A stretch of DNA of 64,000 bases from Prescottella agglutinans (GTDB taxonomy: Bacteria > Actinomycetota > Actinomycetes > Mycobacteriales > Mycobacteriaceae). Of the stretch, positions 35,884 to 45,199 are shown piece after piece (the first letter of the stretch is position 1; every line of letters begins with the position of its first letter). The notes under the pieces were generated by a model. The model did no database searches and was not told the origin of the DNA. It was given only the letters and a program-made list of their open reading frames with translations. The DNA lies in assembly GCF_004011865.1 (NCBI RefSeq), contig NZ_RKLP01000002.1, positions 496,001 through 560,000 of the forward strand, read 5' to 3'. A program made the translations under genes and the position numbers.

Positions 35884-36527
35884 CCGCGGTGGTCGAGACC
35901 GTCGGATGGACGCGCGAGCAGATGGCCGCCCGGGCCGCGGAGGAACTCCGCTCCGGTGAGTACGTCAATCTCGGAATCGGTCTACCCACGCTGATTCCGA
36001 ACCATCTGCCCGACGGCGTCGAGGTGACGCTGCACAGCGAGAACGGCATCCTCGGCACCGGCCCGTACCCGACCGAGGACGAAGTCGATCCGGATCTGAT
36101 CAACGCCGGCAAGGAGACCGTGACGGTCAACGCCGGTGCGTCCTTCTTCGACTCCGCAACCAGCTTCGGCATGATCCGCGGCGGCCACATCGACACCGCG
36201 GTGCTCGGCGGCATGCAGGTCTCCGCCACCGGCGACCTGGCGAACTGGATGGTGCCGGGGAAGATGGTCAAGGGCATGGGCGGCGCGATGGACCTGGTCC
36301 ACGGCGCTCGGCGGGTCATCGTGCTCATGGAGCACACCGACAAGTCGGGAGCCTCCAAGGTCGTCGAGTGCTGCACTCTCCCACTGACCGGGCGGGGCGT
36401 GGTCCACCGCATCATCACCGACCTCGCGGTGATCGACGTGACCGATGCCGGTCTCGCACTTCGCGAATGCGCGCCGGGCGTGACCCCGGAGCAGGTGCGG
36501 GCGGCGACGGACGCGACCCTGCTCTGA
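35880..36527 (+). CDS. scoB: 3-oxoacid CoA-transferase subunit B
   Basis: 215 residues. The catalytic glutamate that carries CoA is Glu54 in LHSENGILG; other family features are [27 protein letters not shown] and [12 protein letters not shown]-like text near [14 protein letters not shown]. The coupled ATGA start guarantees equal amounts of both subunits. It is the last gene before a strong terminator. Linked with a beta-keto acid cleavage enzyme, its job is probably to activate the acetoacetate released by that enzyme. Confidence 0.95.
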   Translation: MTAVVETVGWTREQMAARAAEELRSGEYVNLGIGLPTLIPNHLPDGVEVTLHSENGILGTGPYPTEDEVDPDLINAGKETVTVNAGASFFDSATSFGMIRGGHIDTAVLGGMQVSATGDLANWMVPGKMVKGMGGAMDLVHGARRVIVLMEHTDKSGASKVVECCTLPLTGRGVVHRIITDLAVIDVTDAGLALRECAPGVTPEQVRAATDATLL

Positions 36528-36536
36528 CGAGACGGG

Positions 36537-36575
36537 AACGGGGGTGGGCGACCGAACGGTCGCCCACCCCCGTTT
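36537..36575. terminator. Strong hairpin terminator
   Basis: Perfect 18-base arms (36537-36554 and 36557-36574) enclose a two-base loop and are followed by T. It sits ten bases after the CoA-transferase and before the end of the convergent VWA gene. Confidence 0.85.
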
Positions 36576-36611
36576 CGCGGCAAGGCGATACAGGCGAAAC
36601 TGTCTGCCGGG

Positions 36612-38234
36612 TCAGGTCGTGGCGCGGCTACGCATCGCGTCGACGAACACGCCGGGGATCTCTGCGGGTGTGCGGGCGACGTGACTGGTGCCGCCGGTCG
36701 CCGCCGAGATCTTCTGCAGGACAGCGGCATCGGCGTCCTCGGTGATGCCGATCGTGACGATGATGACCGGGCGGGCCGGGTCCTGCTCCTTCTTCAGCGT
36801 CGCGAGCAGTTCGTCGAGCGAGATGCTCGACGGATCCTCGTTGGCACCGTCGGTGAGCAGGATGACGCTGTTGATGGCCGCGGGGTCGTAGCCCTCCTTG
36901 ACCTTGCGGAACGCGGCGAGCGTGGTGTCGTACAGGCCGGTTCCGCCCTTGACGAGGGTGGGCAGGGTGCGCACCGCGTCCGTCAGGCGCTGTCGGTGGC
37001 TGACGCCGTCGACCGTCTCGCCCATCGGCCGGATCGGGGTGAGCTCCTTGTAGTCCTTGCCGTTGCCGCCCAGGCCGATCGAGAACGCCCACAACCCGAG
37101 CTGTGCGTTGTCCGGGAACAGCCTTGCGCCGGTCTCGCTGGCCTGGACCGTCAGCGCGATCCGGGATTCCGATCCGGCCTTCTCGTTCATCGAGCCCGAG
37201 ACGTCCTCGACCACCAGTGCGCGCGACGGCAACGCCAACACCGCGTAGCGCTCGAGCACCTGCGCGGTCGCGGCGGGATCGGTCGGGGTGAGGGTTGTGA
37301 CCTCGCCTGCCCCGCGGCCGGAATCGAGGGGACTGCGGTCCGCTCCGCGGAAGCCGCTGCGCGACAGGGCGGCGCGCCCCGACTCGGACTCCATCGCCTC
37401 GGCCAGTGCGACACCGGCCTCCTTCGCCGCGGCGTGGTCGGAACCCGACGCGGTCACCGCCACCGGATAGTCGAGGAACACGGCGCCGGAGTTGGGGACC
37501 GTGACCGCCAGCTTCGACGACTCGCTCTGGTTGCGCGAGACCACCTGTTCCTCGGTCGCGATCGCGATGCCGCCTTCCGAGGCGACCGCGCCGAGGCGCG
37601 CGAGCGCGTCGGCCTGGTGCAGGTTGGCGGCCTGCGCCTGCGCGAGCGGGACGAGGGCGCTCGGGACGGCGTCGGCGGGAACCGTGCCCGCATCCGCCTC
37701 GGCGAGCGCACCGGCGATCGGTGCCGCGGAGACGCTGCTGGTGAGCGGATCGCCGATCCGCAGCCCGTGCAGTTGGAGCGCACTCAGCCACGTCGCGAAG
37801 AAGGGCATGTCGCCCTCGCGTACCGCGATCACGACCGGGGTCGCGGCCACCGACGGTGCCGCGACGTCGAACAGGGTGCCCGATCCGCTGCTCGCCTTGG
37901 CGATCCACTGGGAGGAGTCCGGGATCCACAGGTCCGGGCCGCCCTGCTCGCCCGGAGCCCCCAGCGCGTCGACGCCCGACGCGGGCTGGATCGTGAAGCT
38001 GCGGCAGCCGAGGTCCTCGGCCGACATCGCACCGGTCACCTCGGTGAGCACCGGGGCGATCGACGAGTCGGCCGCCACGGTGTACTCGGTCGTCGCATCA
38101 CAGCCGCCGCCGGCGAGACTGTCCACGACGAGGTAGCCCGCACCCACGACGACCACGGCGGCGAGGCCGATCGACCCGTACTTGACGACGGGTGAGACGG
38201 GCTTCGCGCGCGTTGCGCTGTGGCGACCGGCCAT
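36612..38234 (-). CDS. Membrane-anchored substrate-binding and VWA domain protein
   Basis: 540 residues. A single N-terminal membrane helix (VKYGSIGLAAVVVVGAGYLV) precedes a periplasmic-binding-protein-like region (~45-315, TVAADSSIAPVLTEVTGAM) and a von Willebrand A domain (~330-525) with an intact metal site DVSGSM, plus GGTGLYDTTLAAF and ILLTDGANED. Such proteins are exported and act in adhesion, or sense ligands at the cell surface. The fusion of a solute-binding fold to a VWA domain is seen in actinobacteria, but its function is not known. It is 72 bases downstream of the SRPBCC gene on the same strand. Confidence 0.85.
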   Translation of the reverse strand: MAGRHSATRAKPVSPVVKYGSIGLAAVVVVGAGYLVVDSLAGGGCDATTEYTVAADSSIAPVLTEVTGAMSAEDLGCRSFTIQPASGVDALGAPGEQGGPDLWIPDSSQWIAKASSGSGTLFDVAAPSVAATPVVIAVREGDMPFFATWLSALQLHGLRIGDPLTSSVSAAPIAGALAEADAGTVPADAVPSALVPLAQAQAANLHQADALARLGAVASEGGIAIATEEQVVSRNQSESSKLAVTVPNSGAVFLDYPVAVTASGSDHAAAKEAGVALAEAMESESGRAALSRSGFRGADRSPLDSGRGAGEVTTLTPTDPAATAQVLERYAVLALPSRALVVEDVSGSMNEKAGSESRIALTVQASETGARLFPDNAQLGLWAFSIGLGGNGKDYKELTPIRPMGETVDGVSHRQRLTDAVRTLPTLVKGGTGLYDTTLAAFRKVKEGYDPAAINSVILLTDGANEDPSSISLDELLATLKKEQDPARPVIIVTIGITEDADAAVLQKISAATGGTSHVARTPAEIPGVFVDAMRSRATT

Positions 38235-38306
38235 GGCTTGAAGACCTCCAGGGAAGGCGCAGGGAGCGCTGGTGGGGGGTGGTTGATCGGACGGGTTCCG
38301 CCCGCG

Positions 38307-38738
38307 TCAGGCGTACAGGGTGACGAACTTCTGCAGGGAGCTTTCGATGTCGCCGCGCAGCGCCCGCGCGACGCCCGATCCGATCGGGCCGAAGAGCGGC
38401 GCGCCGCCGAGGTCGATGTCGAGGGCAACCCTCGCCCCCGCTGCGGCGGGGTCGACGCTGAGCACCAAGCCGAGCTTCACGCCGCCCTTGCCGTCCCCCT
38501 TCAGGACCAGGCTGCGGGGCGGGTCGTACTGCTTCAACGTCCAGGCGACCCGGTTGCGCAGGCCCTTGACGGTGACGACCGAGCTGACCGTGGTGCCCGC
38601 GCTCAGTGCCGCCGGGAGTTCACCGCGCCACGCCTCGTGGATGCTGAGCCACTGGTCGAACCCCGTCAGATCCGACGCCTTGTTCCACGCGTCGTCCGGG
38701 TTCATCGGCACGTCCACGGACACCTTCAGCTTGGCCAT
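38307..38738 (-). CDS. SRPBCC protein of the Rv0910 toxin family
   Basis: 143 residues starting MAKLKVSVDVPMNPDDAWNK and ending SLQKFVTLYA, with GDGKGGVKLGL and FGPIGSGVARAL. These features match Rv0910 of Mycobacterium tuberculosis, annotated as the toxin of the Rv0909/Rv0910 pair. The fold is a START-like hydrophobic pocket. No antitoxin gene is next to it; a relative of Rv0909 lies 12 kb away. The ATG at 38738 is natural; the frame upstream reads through the intergenic region. Confidence 0.82.
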   Translation of the reverse strand: MAKLKVSVDVPMNPDDAWNKASDLTGFDQWLSIHEAWRGELPAALSAGTTVSSVVTVKGLRNRVAWTLKQYDPPRSLVLKGDGKGGVKLGLVLSVDPAAAGARVALDIDLGGAPLFGPIGSGVARALRGDIESSLQKFVTLYA

Positions 38739-38780
38739 TGACGGATCGTAACCAATCCGGGAGGTGACGTATACAACAGC

Positions 38781-38812
38781 GCACCTCGCACCGTTATCAC
38801 GATGCGAGGTGC
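38781..38812 (-). terminator. Hairpin after the symporter operon
   Basis: Ten-base perfect arms (GCACCTCGCA and TGCGAGGTGC) enclose a 12-base loop, 25 bases past the end of the symporter gene on the minus strand. Confidence 0.65.
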
Positions 38813-38836
38813 TATGTGGTCTGTTTCGTCGTTCTG

Positions 38837-40492
38837 CTAGTGGGCGACGGCCTTCTCGACGCCGACACCGGTGAGCGAACGGACCTCCATCTCGGCCTGC
38901 TTGACCGGATCCTCGAGCTTGTTCCGGCCGACGTAGGTGCCGACGATGCCGAGCAGGAACGCCAGCGGGATCGACACGATGCCGGGGTTGGCCAGCGGGA
39001 ACCAGGCGAAGTCGACGTTCGGGAACATCGACGTCTTGGCGCCGGAGACGGCCGGCGAGAAGACGATCAACACGAGGCAACTGATCAGTCCGCCGTAGAT
39101 GCTGAACAGCGCGCCGGTGGTGTTGAACTTCTTCCAGAACAGCGAGTACAGCAGCGTCGGCAGGTTCGCCGACGCGGCGACCGCGAACGCGAGTGCGACC
39201 AGGAACGCGATGTTCTGCCCCATCGCCAGGATGCCGAGGACGATCGCGACGACGCCGATGACGACCACGGTGATCCGGGAGACCCGGACCTGCTCCTCCT
39301 CCGACGCCTTCCCCCGCTTGATGACGCTCGCGTAGATGTCGTGGGCGAACGACGCCGACGCGGTGATGGCCAGGCCGGCGACGACCGCGAGGATCGTCGC
39401 GAAGGCGACCGCCGAGATGATGCCGAGGAAGATCGTGCCACCGAGTTCGAACGCGAGCAGCGGTGCCGCCGAGTTCTCCTTGCCCGGCGCGGCGAGGATC
39501 GTGTCGGGGCCGACCATCTTCGCGGCGCCGTAGCCGAGGACGAGCGTGAACAGGTAGAAGGCGCCGATCAGTCCGATCGCCCACGTCACCGAGCGGCGGG
39601 CCTCCTTCGCGGTGGGCACCGTGTAGAAGCGCATCAGCACGTGCGGCAGACCGGCGGTGCCGAGAACCAGGGCGATGCCGAGCGAGACGAAGTCCAGTCG
39701 CGACATGTCGCTGATGCCGTACTTGGCGCCCGGGGCGAGCACGTCGCGTCCGGCGACCGCCTCGTTCGCCGAGCCGTTCACCATGGTCTGCGCGTCGGCC
39801 AGCAGCTGGGAGAAGTTGCCCTTCACCGCGAACAGCACGAGGACGAACATGATCCCGGCGCCGGCGATGAGCAGCACCGCCTTGACCATCTGCACGTACG
39901 TGGTGCCCTTCATGCCGCCGATGAGCACGTACACGATCATCAGGACGCCGACGACGGCGACGACGATCGCCTGTCCCGCGAAGTCCTTGATGTTCAACAG
40001 GAGCGCGACCAGACCGCCCGCACCGGCCATCTGCGCGAGCAGGTAGAACAGCGACACGACGAGGGTCGACAGCGCCGCGGCCATCCGGACCGGGCGCTGC
40101 TTCAGCCGGAAGCTGAGGACGTCGGCCATCGTGAAACGCCCGGTGTTGCGGAGCAGTTCGGCCACCAGCAGCAGCGCGACCAGCCACGCGACGAGGAAGC
40201 CGATCGAGTACAGGAAACCGTCGTAGCCGTACACCGCGATCGCGCCGGCGATACCGAGGAACGACGCGGCCGACAGGTAGTCGCCGGCGATCGCGAAGCC
40301 GTTCTGCGGGCCGGAGAACTGGCCGCCGCCGGTGTAGAAGTCGGAGGCCTTCTTCGTCGAACGACTCGCCCTGATGACCAACGTCATCGTGCCGACGACG
40401 AACGCGACGAAGATGGCGATGTTGAACAGCGGGTTGCCGACGTCGGTGGCGGGCGCCGAGGATGTCGCCGCCTGCGCGAGCGTGGTGATCAC
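38837..40492 (-). CDS. Acetate/short-chain monocarboxylate sodium symporter (ActP/MctC-like)
   Basis: 551 residues of the SLC5 sodium:solute symporter family with about 13 membrane segments. The YTGGGQFSGPQNGFAIAGDY and SAASFLGIAGAI motifs near residues 55-85 are typical of the acetate/pyruvate/propionate group (ActP, MctC). The GTG start overlaps the stop of the DUF485 gene by GTGA, a pairing universally seen with ActP. It probably takes up acetate-type acids. Confidence 0.9.
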   Translation of the reverse strand: MITTLAQAATSSAPATDVGNPLFNIAIFVAFVVGTMTLVIRASRSTKKASDFYTGGGQFSGPQNGFAIAGDYLSAASFLGIAGAIAVYGYDGFLYSIGFLVAWLVALLLVAELLRNTGRFTMADVLSFRLKQRPVRMAAALSTLVVSLFYLLAQMAGAGGLVALLLNIKDFAGQAIVVAVVGVLMIVYVLIGGMKGTTYVQMVKAVLLIAGAGIMFVLVLFAVKGNFSQLLADAQTMVNGSANEAVAGRDVLAPGAKYGISDMSRLDFVSLGIALVLGTAGLPHVLMRFYTVPTAKEARRSVTWAIGLIGAFYLFTLVLGYGAAKMVGPDTILAAPGKENSAAPLLAFELGGTIFLGIISAVAFATILAVVAGLAITASASFAHDIYASVIKRGKASEEEQVRVSRITVVVIGVVAIVLGILAMGQNIAFLVALAFAVAASANLPTLLYSLFWKKFNTTGALFSIYGGLISCLVLIVFSPAVSGAKTSMFPNVDFAWFPLANPGIVSIPLAFLLGIVGTYVGRNKLEDPVKQAEMEVRSLTGVGVEKAVAH

Positions 40493-40851
40493 TGTGCCGG
40501 TCCTTCCAGTTCCTCGCGGATCGCCGACGAGCGCGGATCCAGCTCACGGTTCGCGAACTTCACGTACAGCGCGGTGATCGCGAACGTCGTCACGAACTGG
40601 CCGAGTCCGAGCACGATTCCGAGATTGACGTTGCCGAACACCTTGGTGGCCATGAAGTCCGCCGCGTACGTCGCGAGCAGGACGTACACGGCGTACCACG
40701 TGAGGAAGAACGCGGTCATCGGAAAGACGAAGCGCCGCAAGCGGTGCCGCAGTTCCTGGAACTGCGGGCTGGCCTGCATGTCGACGAAGGCCTGCGCGTC
40801 GGGTGCGGGCCGCTGCGGCGGCGCGCCCGATCCGAGGTCGGTGGTGGTCAT
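40489..40851 (-). CDS. DUF485 small membrane protein, symporter partner
   Basis: 120 residues with two membrane helices (FVFPMTAFFLTWYAVYVLL and a second around VNLGIVLGLGQF). The family (YjcH type) is nearly always encoded next to acetate-type symporters; its role is unproven. The ATG at 40851 has an AGGAGCC site. Its TGA overlaps the GTG of the symporter. Confidence 0.9.
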   Translation of the reverse strand: MTTTDLGSGAPPQRPAPDAQAFVDMQASPQFQELRHRLRRFVFPMTAFFLTWYAVYVLLATYAADFMATKVFGNVNLGIVLGLGQFVTTFAITALYVKFANRELDPRSSAIREELEGPAQ

Positions 40852-41142
40852 GGTGGCTCCTGGGACATCGGCAACCGCGTCGCGGCCGCTGGTGCGGGGT
40901 GTGCGATGCGACGCTAGTGAGAGCCAGATCACAGGAGAAGCATGTGGCGCCAGTCACACGCCGAGCTGTCGTTGCGTGCGCCGAACGGTCACCCGGCCGC
41001 GACGAGCGGTAGCGGCCGCGCGCGCCGCGCCGCGCGTTTCGCACCCCCAGAAAGACCTCTCGCTGACACCGAGTCCAGTTAACCTACGGAATGTCATCAC
41101 GGTGCGGATGGCGCGCCGGTCGACGATCAGCGAGGAGTGGAT

Positions 41143-42880
41143 ATGGCGTTCTCTCTTGTGATCTCCAACGGGACAGTGGTCGACGGGACCGGCGGCGACC
41201 CCTATGTCGCCGACATCGGCGTCCGGGACGGCCGGATCGTGGCGGTCGTCCCGGGCGGCGAGTTGAGCGGCGCGGACGCAGACGAGGTCATCGACGCGAC
41301 CGGGTTGGTGGTGACACCGGGGTTCGTGGACATCCACACCCATTACGACGGGCAGGTCACCTGGGATCCGATGCTGACTCCCAGCTGCTGGCACGGCGTC
41401 ACCACCGCGGTGATGGGCAACTGCGGCGTGGGATTTCGCGCCCGTCGCCGACAGCGAGCGGGAGTGGTTGATCGGGCTGATGGAGGGTGTCGAGGACATT
41501 CCGGGTGCCGCACTGTCCGCGGGGATCCGGTGGGACTGGGAGTCTTTCCCGCAGTATCTCGACGCGATCGAGCGGCAGCCGCTGGCGATCGACGTCGGGA
41601 CGCACGTTCCCCACGGGGCGGTGCGGGCCTACGTGATGGGTGCGCGGGGCGCGCGCAACGAGGCCGCCTCGGCCGAGGACATCGCGCTGATGGCCAAGCT
41701 GGTACGCGAGGGCGTCGAAGCCGGGGCGCTCGGGTTCTCGACCTCGCGCACCATCGTGCATCGAGCCATCGACGGCGAGCCGGTGCCGGGCACCTTCGCC
41801 GCCGAGGACGAACTCTTCGGGATCGGGCGGGCGTTGGCCGCCGCCGGCACCGGGGTCTTCGAACTGGCTCCCGCCGGCATCATGGGCGAGGATCTCGACG
41901 CACCCGATCGAGAACTCGACTGGATGGTGCGGTTGGCCGAACTCACCGGACGGACAGTGAGTTTCGGGCTGCTGCAGCACGACGGGGCACCGGACGACTG
42001 GAAGCGGTTGCTGGACCTGGCCGCCGCCGCGTACGAGTCCGGCATTCCGCTGCGCCCCCAGGTATCGGCACGCCCGCTGGGCCTGCTCACCGGGCTCCAG
42101 ACATTCAACGCGTTCAACACCCGCCCGAGCTACGTCGCAGCCGTCGAGCAGGCGGCAGGTGACCTCGATGCGCTGGTGGCAGCACTGAGCGACCCGGCGA
42201 CCCGCCGAGCGATCCTGGGCGAGGCCGATGCGCCCGACAACCGAATGCCCTACCTGAGCAAGCTGGACCGGACGTTCCGCCTCGGCGACCCGCCTCGGTA
42301 CGAGCCCGATCCCGACTCGAGCCTCGCCCACGAGGCCCGACGGGCCGGGCGGGATCCGGCCGAGCACGCGTACGACCTGCTGCTGTCGGAGGAAGGACGC
42401 GCGCTGTTCTTCCGACCGCTGTTGGGCTACTCGCACTTCACCCTCGATCCGATCCGGGAGATGCTGCTGCACCCGGCGACCGCCGTCGGGCTCGGCGACG
42501 GCGGGGCACACGTCGGCGCGATCTGCGACGCGTCCAACACGACCTTCCTGCTGACCCATTGGGCGCGCGATCGCAGCCGCGGCGAACGGATTCCACTGGC
42601 GACCGCGGTGCGGAAGATGACGCTGGACACTGCGACCATGTACGGGCTCGGCGATCGCGGCGTGATCGCCGAGGGCAAGAAGGCCGACCTGAACGTGATC
42701 GACTTCGAGCGGCTGCAACTGCGGGCGCCGGCCATGACGCACGACCTGCCCGGTGGGGCGCGGCGCCTGCTGCAGCGCGCCGACGGGTACCGGGCCACCA
42801 TCGTGTCCGGCCAGGTGGTGCTGCGCGACGGCGAGGACACCGGTGCCCGGCCCGGCGCGCTGATCCGTGGAGCACGCTGA
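41143..42880 (+). pseudogene. N-acyl-D-amino-acid deacylase with a one-base frameshift
   Basis: The gene starts at ATG 41143 (GAGGAG five bases upstream) and encodes the amidohydrolase start [18 protein letters not shown] and metal motif [12 protein letters not shown]. At GNCGVGF the frame breaks: the sequence reads GGATTTCGC where GGATTCGC would keep the protein in frame, an extra T in 41434-41436. The rest, [10 protein letters not shown] to ALIRGAR, follows in the next frame, giving 578 residues if corrected, about the normal length of the family. The intact enzyme would hydrolyse N-acyl-D-amino acids. This is either a recent mutation or a sequencing error. Confidence 0.88.
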
Positions 42881-42908
42881 GAACCGGGTGTCGCCGCCTT
42901 CGCGGCGG

Positions 42909-42940
42909 GCGGGTGATCACCGACCGCGGTGATCACCCGC
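42909..42940. terminator. Bidirectional hairpin terminator
   Basis: Perfect 14-base arms (GCGGGTGATCACCG and complement) with a four-base loop stand between the convergent deacylase and Rieske genes. Confidence 0.75.
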
Positions 42941-42945
42941 GACGC

Positions 42946-43308
42946 TCACCACCAGGCGTTCTGCGCCCGGATCGGCCGACCGGTCGGCGGAGCGTCGGAG
43001 ACCTGCAGGTAGAGCAGACCGTCTCGCTCCTCGGACGTCCAGGACCGGATCGGGAGGAGCTTGGGCGAGCCGCCGACACACCGCCCCTTGCCGTTCCAAC
43101 GCCAGCGGTGCGCGGGACAGTCGATGTTGTCACCGACGACCCGGCCGCGGCTCAGGTCGGCGCCCATGTGCGGGCAGCGCGAATCGAGGATGTGGATGAC
43201 ACCCGCACGGTCGGAGAAGGCGACGAGGTCGGTGTCGAATGCGCGGACGGCGTGCGGCTTCCCGTCGCGAAAGTCGTCGGCGGTTCCGAGGCAGTGCCAA
43301 TCCGACAC
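42946..43308 (-). CDS. Stand-alone Rieske [2Fe-2S] protein, KshA-like
   Basis: 120 residues from a GTG with an AAGGAG site. The Rieske cluster motif is CPHMGAD then CPAHRWRW, spaced C-x-H-x16-C-x2-H. The surrounding text (CPHMGADLSRG, GDNIDCPAHRWRW, GLLYLQ) is like the N-terminal domain of 3-ketosteroid 9-alpha-hydroxylase KshA, but the catalytic non-haem iron domain is absent. It could be a small ferredoxin-like electron carrier. The gene ends by a terminator and starts 112 bases before the symporter gene end. Confidence 0.85.
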   Translation of the reverse strand: MSDWHCLGTADDFRDGKPHAVRAFDTDLVAFSDRAGVIHILDSRCPHMGADLSRGRVVGDNIDCPAHRWRWNGKGRCVGGSPKLLPIRSWTSEERDGLLYLQVSDAPPTGRPIRAQNAWW

Positions 43309-43420
43309 GGCGTCTCCTTCTTCCGGGCGTGCACACCGGACGCGCGCACACAGACCCGGACACGTTCGCCGATGCCGGCGAACCGCGTCAATCGTCAGAC
43401 CCGCCCACCGGAATCGGCCG

Positions 43421-45181
43421 TCACATCGACCGCAGGTCGTCCTCGCGATCGCGCCCCATGCCGAGCCGCTCGGGCGCGTGCATGCGGGTGAAGATCCGGC
43501 CCACCTCACGCGGAATCTGCCGCCGCGTCGCGAGACTCACCACCACCATCGCCGCGAACGCCAGCGGCACGCTCACCGCGGCCGGGTAGCCGATCAGTGC
43601 GGCCGGCCAGCCGTGCCACACGTCGTCCGACACCGCGTCGACGACGGCGAGCAACGCCGCTCCCCCACCGATCACGATCCCGACGGTCAGCCCCGCGGCC
43701 GCGCCGGCCGCCGTCAGCCCCCGCCACCAGATGCCGAGCACCAGCAGCGGACACAGCGTGGACGCCGCGACGGCGAACACCAAGCCCACCGACCGCGACA
43801 GGTCGAACGCCGTGGCGCCGAGGGCCAGCACCAGCGGCACCGCGCCTGCGAGCAGCGCCGCCACCCGGAAGTCCCGCACCCGCCCGCGCAGGACGTCGGT
43901 GCTGAGCACACCGGCGATGCTCACCAACAGTCCCGACGACGTCGACAGGAACGCCGCGATCGCGCCCGCCGCGACGAGCGCGGCGAGCAACTGGCCGCCC
44001 CAGCCCGACAGCGCCGACCCCGGCAGCAGCAGGACCGCCGCGTCGGACGTGCCGGTGATCAGCAACTGGGGCACATACAGCCGCGCGAACACGCCGAGCA
44101 GCACCGGGAACACGTAGAACACCCCCACCAGCGCGATCACCACGAGCGATGTCAGCCGCGCGGCCCGGCCGTCCGGGTTCGTGTAGAAGCGGACCAGCAC
44201 GTGCGGCAACCCCATCGCGCCGAGGAACGTCGCGAGGATCAGCGAGTACACCTGGTAGAGCGGGTGCGGGTCGCCGAACCCGCCGCCGGGCTCGACCCAT
44301 CCGGCGCCGTCGGCCGGCGCGCCCGCGACGACCGGGACGGGTGATCCCGCGGGCAGCACGAGTGTCGTGCCCTTGCCGAGTTCGTGCCGTCCCGTGCCGA
44401 GTTGCACCGCACCGGACGTCTCACGTCCGTCGAGTTCCCCGTCCACGGTGACGTCGGTCGGCGTCGCGACCTGCACGACGACATCGGTGGTGATGTCCAC
44501 CGACGTCTGCACCGCGACCGTCGGCGGGGCGGGTTCACCGACCGGCTGCCGGTCGGCGAACCAGTGCGCCGACAACACCACCACCGGCACCGCCACGGCG
44601 GTGAACTTGAGCCAGTACTGGAAGCCCTGCACGAACGTGATCGACCGCATCCCGCCGCCGACGACGTTGCCGATCACGATGGCCCCGACCACCACGACGC
44701 CCACCCACCCGGGCACCCCCAGCAGGATGTTCAGGGTCAGTCCGGCACCCTGGAACTGCGGGACCATGTAGAGACCGCACACGAGCACGACGACGATCAT
44801 CGCGACCCGGCGCACGCGCACCGAACCGAGCCGGAACTCCGCGAAGTCCAGCACCGTGTAGGCACCGGACCGGCGCAGCGGCGCCGCGACGAACAACAGC
44901 AGTCCCAGGTAGCCCGCGGTGAACCCGATCGGATACCACAGCGCGTCCGCACCGTACTTCGCGACCAGCCCGGCCACACCCAGAAACGATGCGGCCGAGA
45001 GGTATTCGCCGGAGATCGCGGCCGCGTTCCAGCCCGGCCCGACGCTGCGGGACGCGACGAGGAAGTCGGATGTGGTGCGCGCCAAGCGAACCCCGTAGAT
45101 GCCGATGCCGACGGTGGCCACGGCGGCGACGACCAGCGCCAGTACCGTCATGAGGGGAATCGGCTGTCCGGTCATCGGCAT
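43421..45181 (-). CDS. SLC5-family sodium:solute symporter with large extra loop
   Basis: 586 residues of the sodium:solute symporter fold with the SISGEYLSAASFLGVAG-like motif ISGEYLSAASFLGVAGL near residue 57. Between membrane helices it has an insertion at about residues 211-304, rich in Val/Thr/Gly and lacking charge clusters, which probably forms an extracytoplasmic beta domain. The substrate is unknown but organic acids are likely. It ends an operon with a histidine kinase and LytTR regulator, as do transporters controlled by pyruvate-sensing systems in enterobacteria. Confidence 0.85.
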   Translation of the reverse strand: MPMTGQPIPLMTVLALVVAAVATVGIGIYGVRLARTTSDFLVASRSVGPGWNAAAISGEYLSAASFLGVAGLVAKYGADALWYPIGFTAGYLGLLLFVAAPLRRSGAYTVLDFAEFRLGSVRVRRVAMIVVVLVCGLYMVPQFQGAGLTLNILLGVPGWVGVVVVGAIVIGNVVGGGMRSITFVQGFQYWLKFTAVAVPVVVLSAHWFADRQPVGEPAPPTVAVQTSVDITTDVVVQVATPTDVTVDGELDGRETSGAVQLGTGRHELGKGTTLVLPAGSPVPVVAGAPADGAGWVEPGGGFGDPHPLYQVYSLILATFLGAMGLPHVLVRFYTNPDGRAARLTSLVVIALVGVFYVFPVLLGVFARLYVPQLLITGTSDAAVLLLPGSALSGWGGQLLAALVAAGAIAAFLSTSSGLLVSIAGVLSTDVLRGRVRDFRVAALLAGAVPLVLALGATAFDLSRSVGLVFAVAASTLCPLLVLGIWWRGLTAAGAAAGLTVGIVIGGGAALLAVVDAVSDDVWHGWPAALIGYPAAVSVPLAFAAMVVVSLATRRQIPREVGRIFTRMHAPERLGMGRDREDDLRSM

Positions 45182-45199
45182 CGTGTCTCGGCGACGTCG

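Noticed and set aside
38307-40547. Minus-strand ORF of 746 codons
   Set aside because: Upstream of the SRPBCC start the frame is a shadow of the symporter gene, with arginine-rich nonsense.
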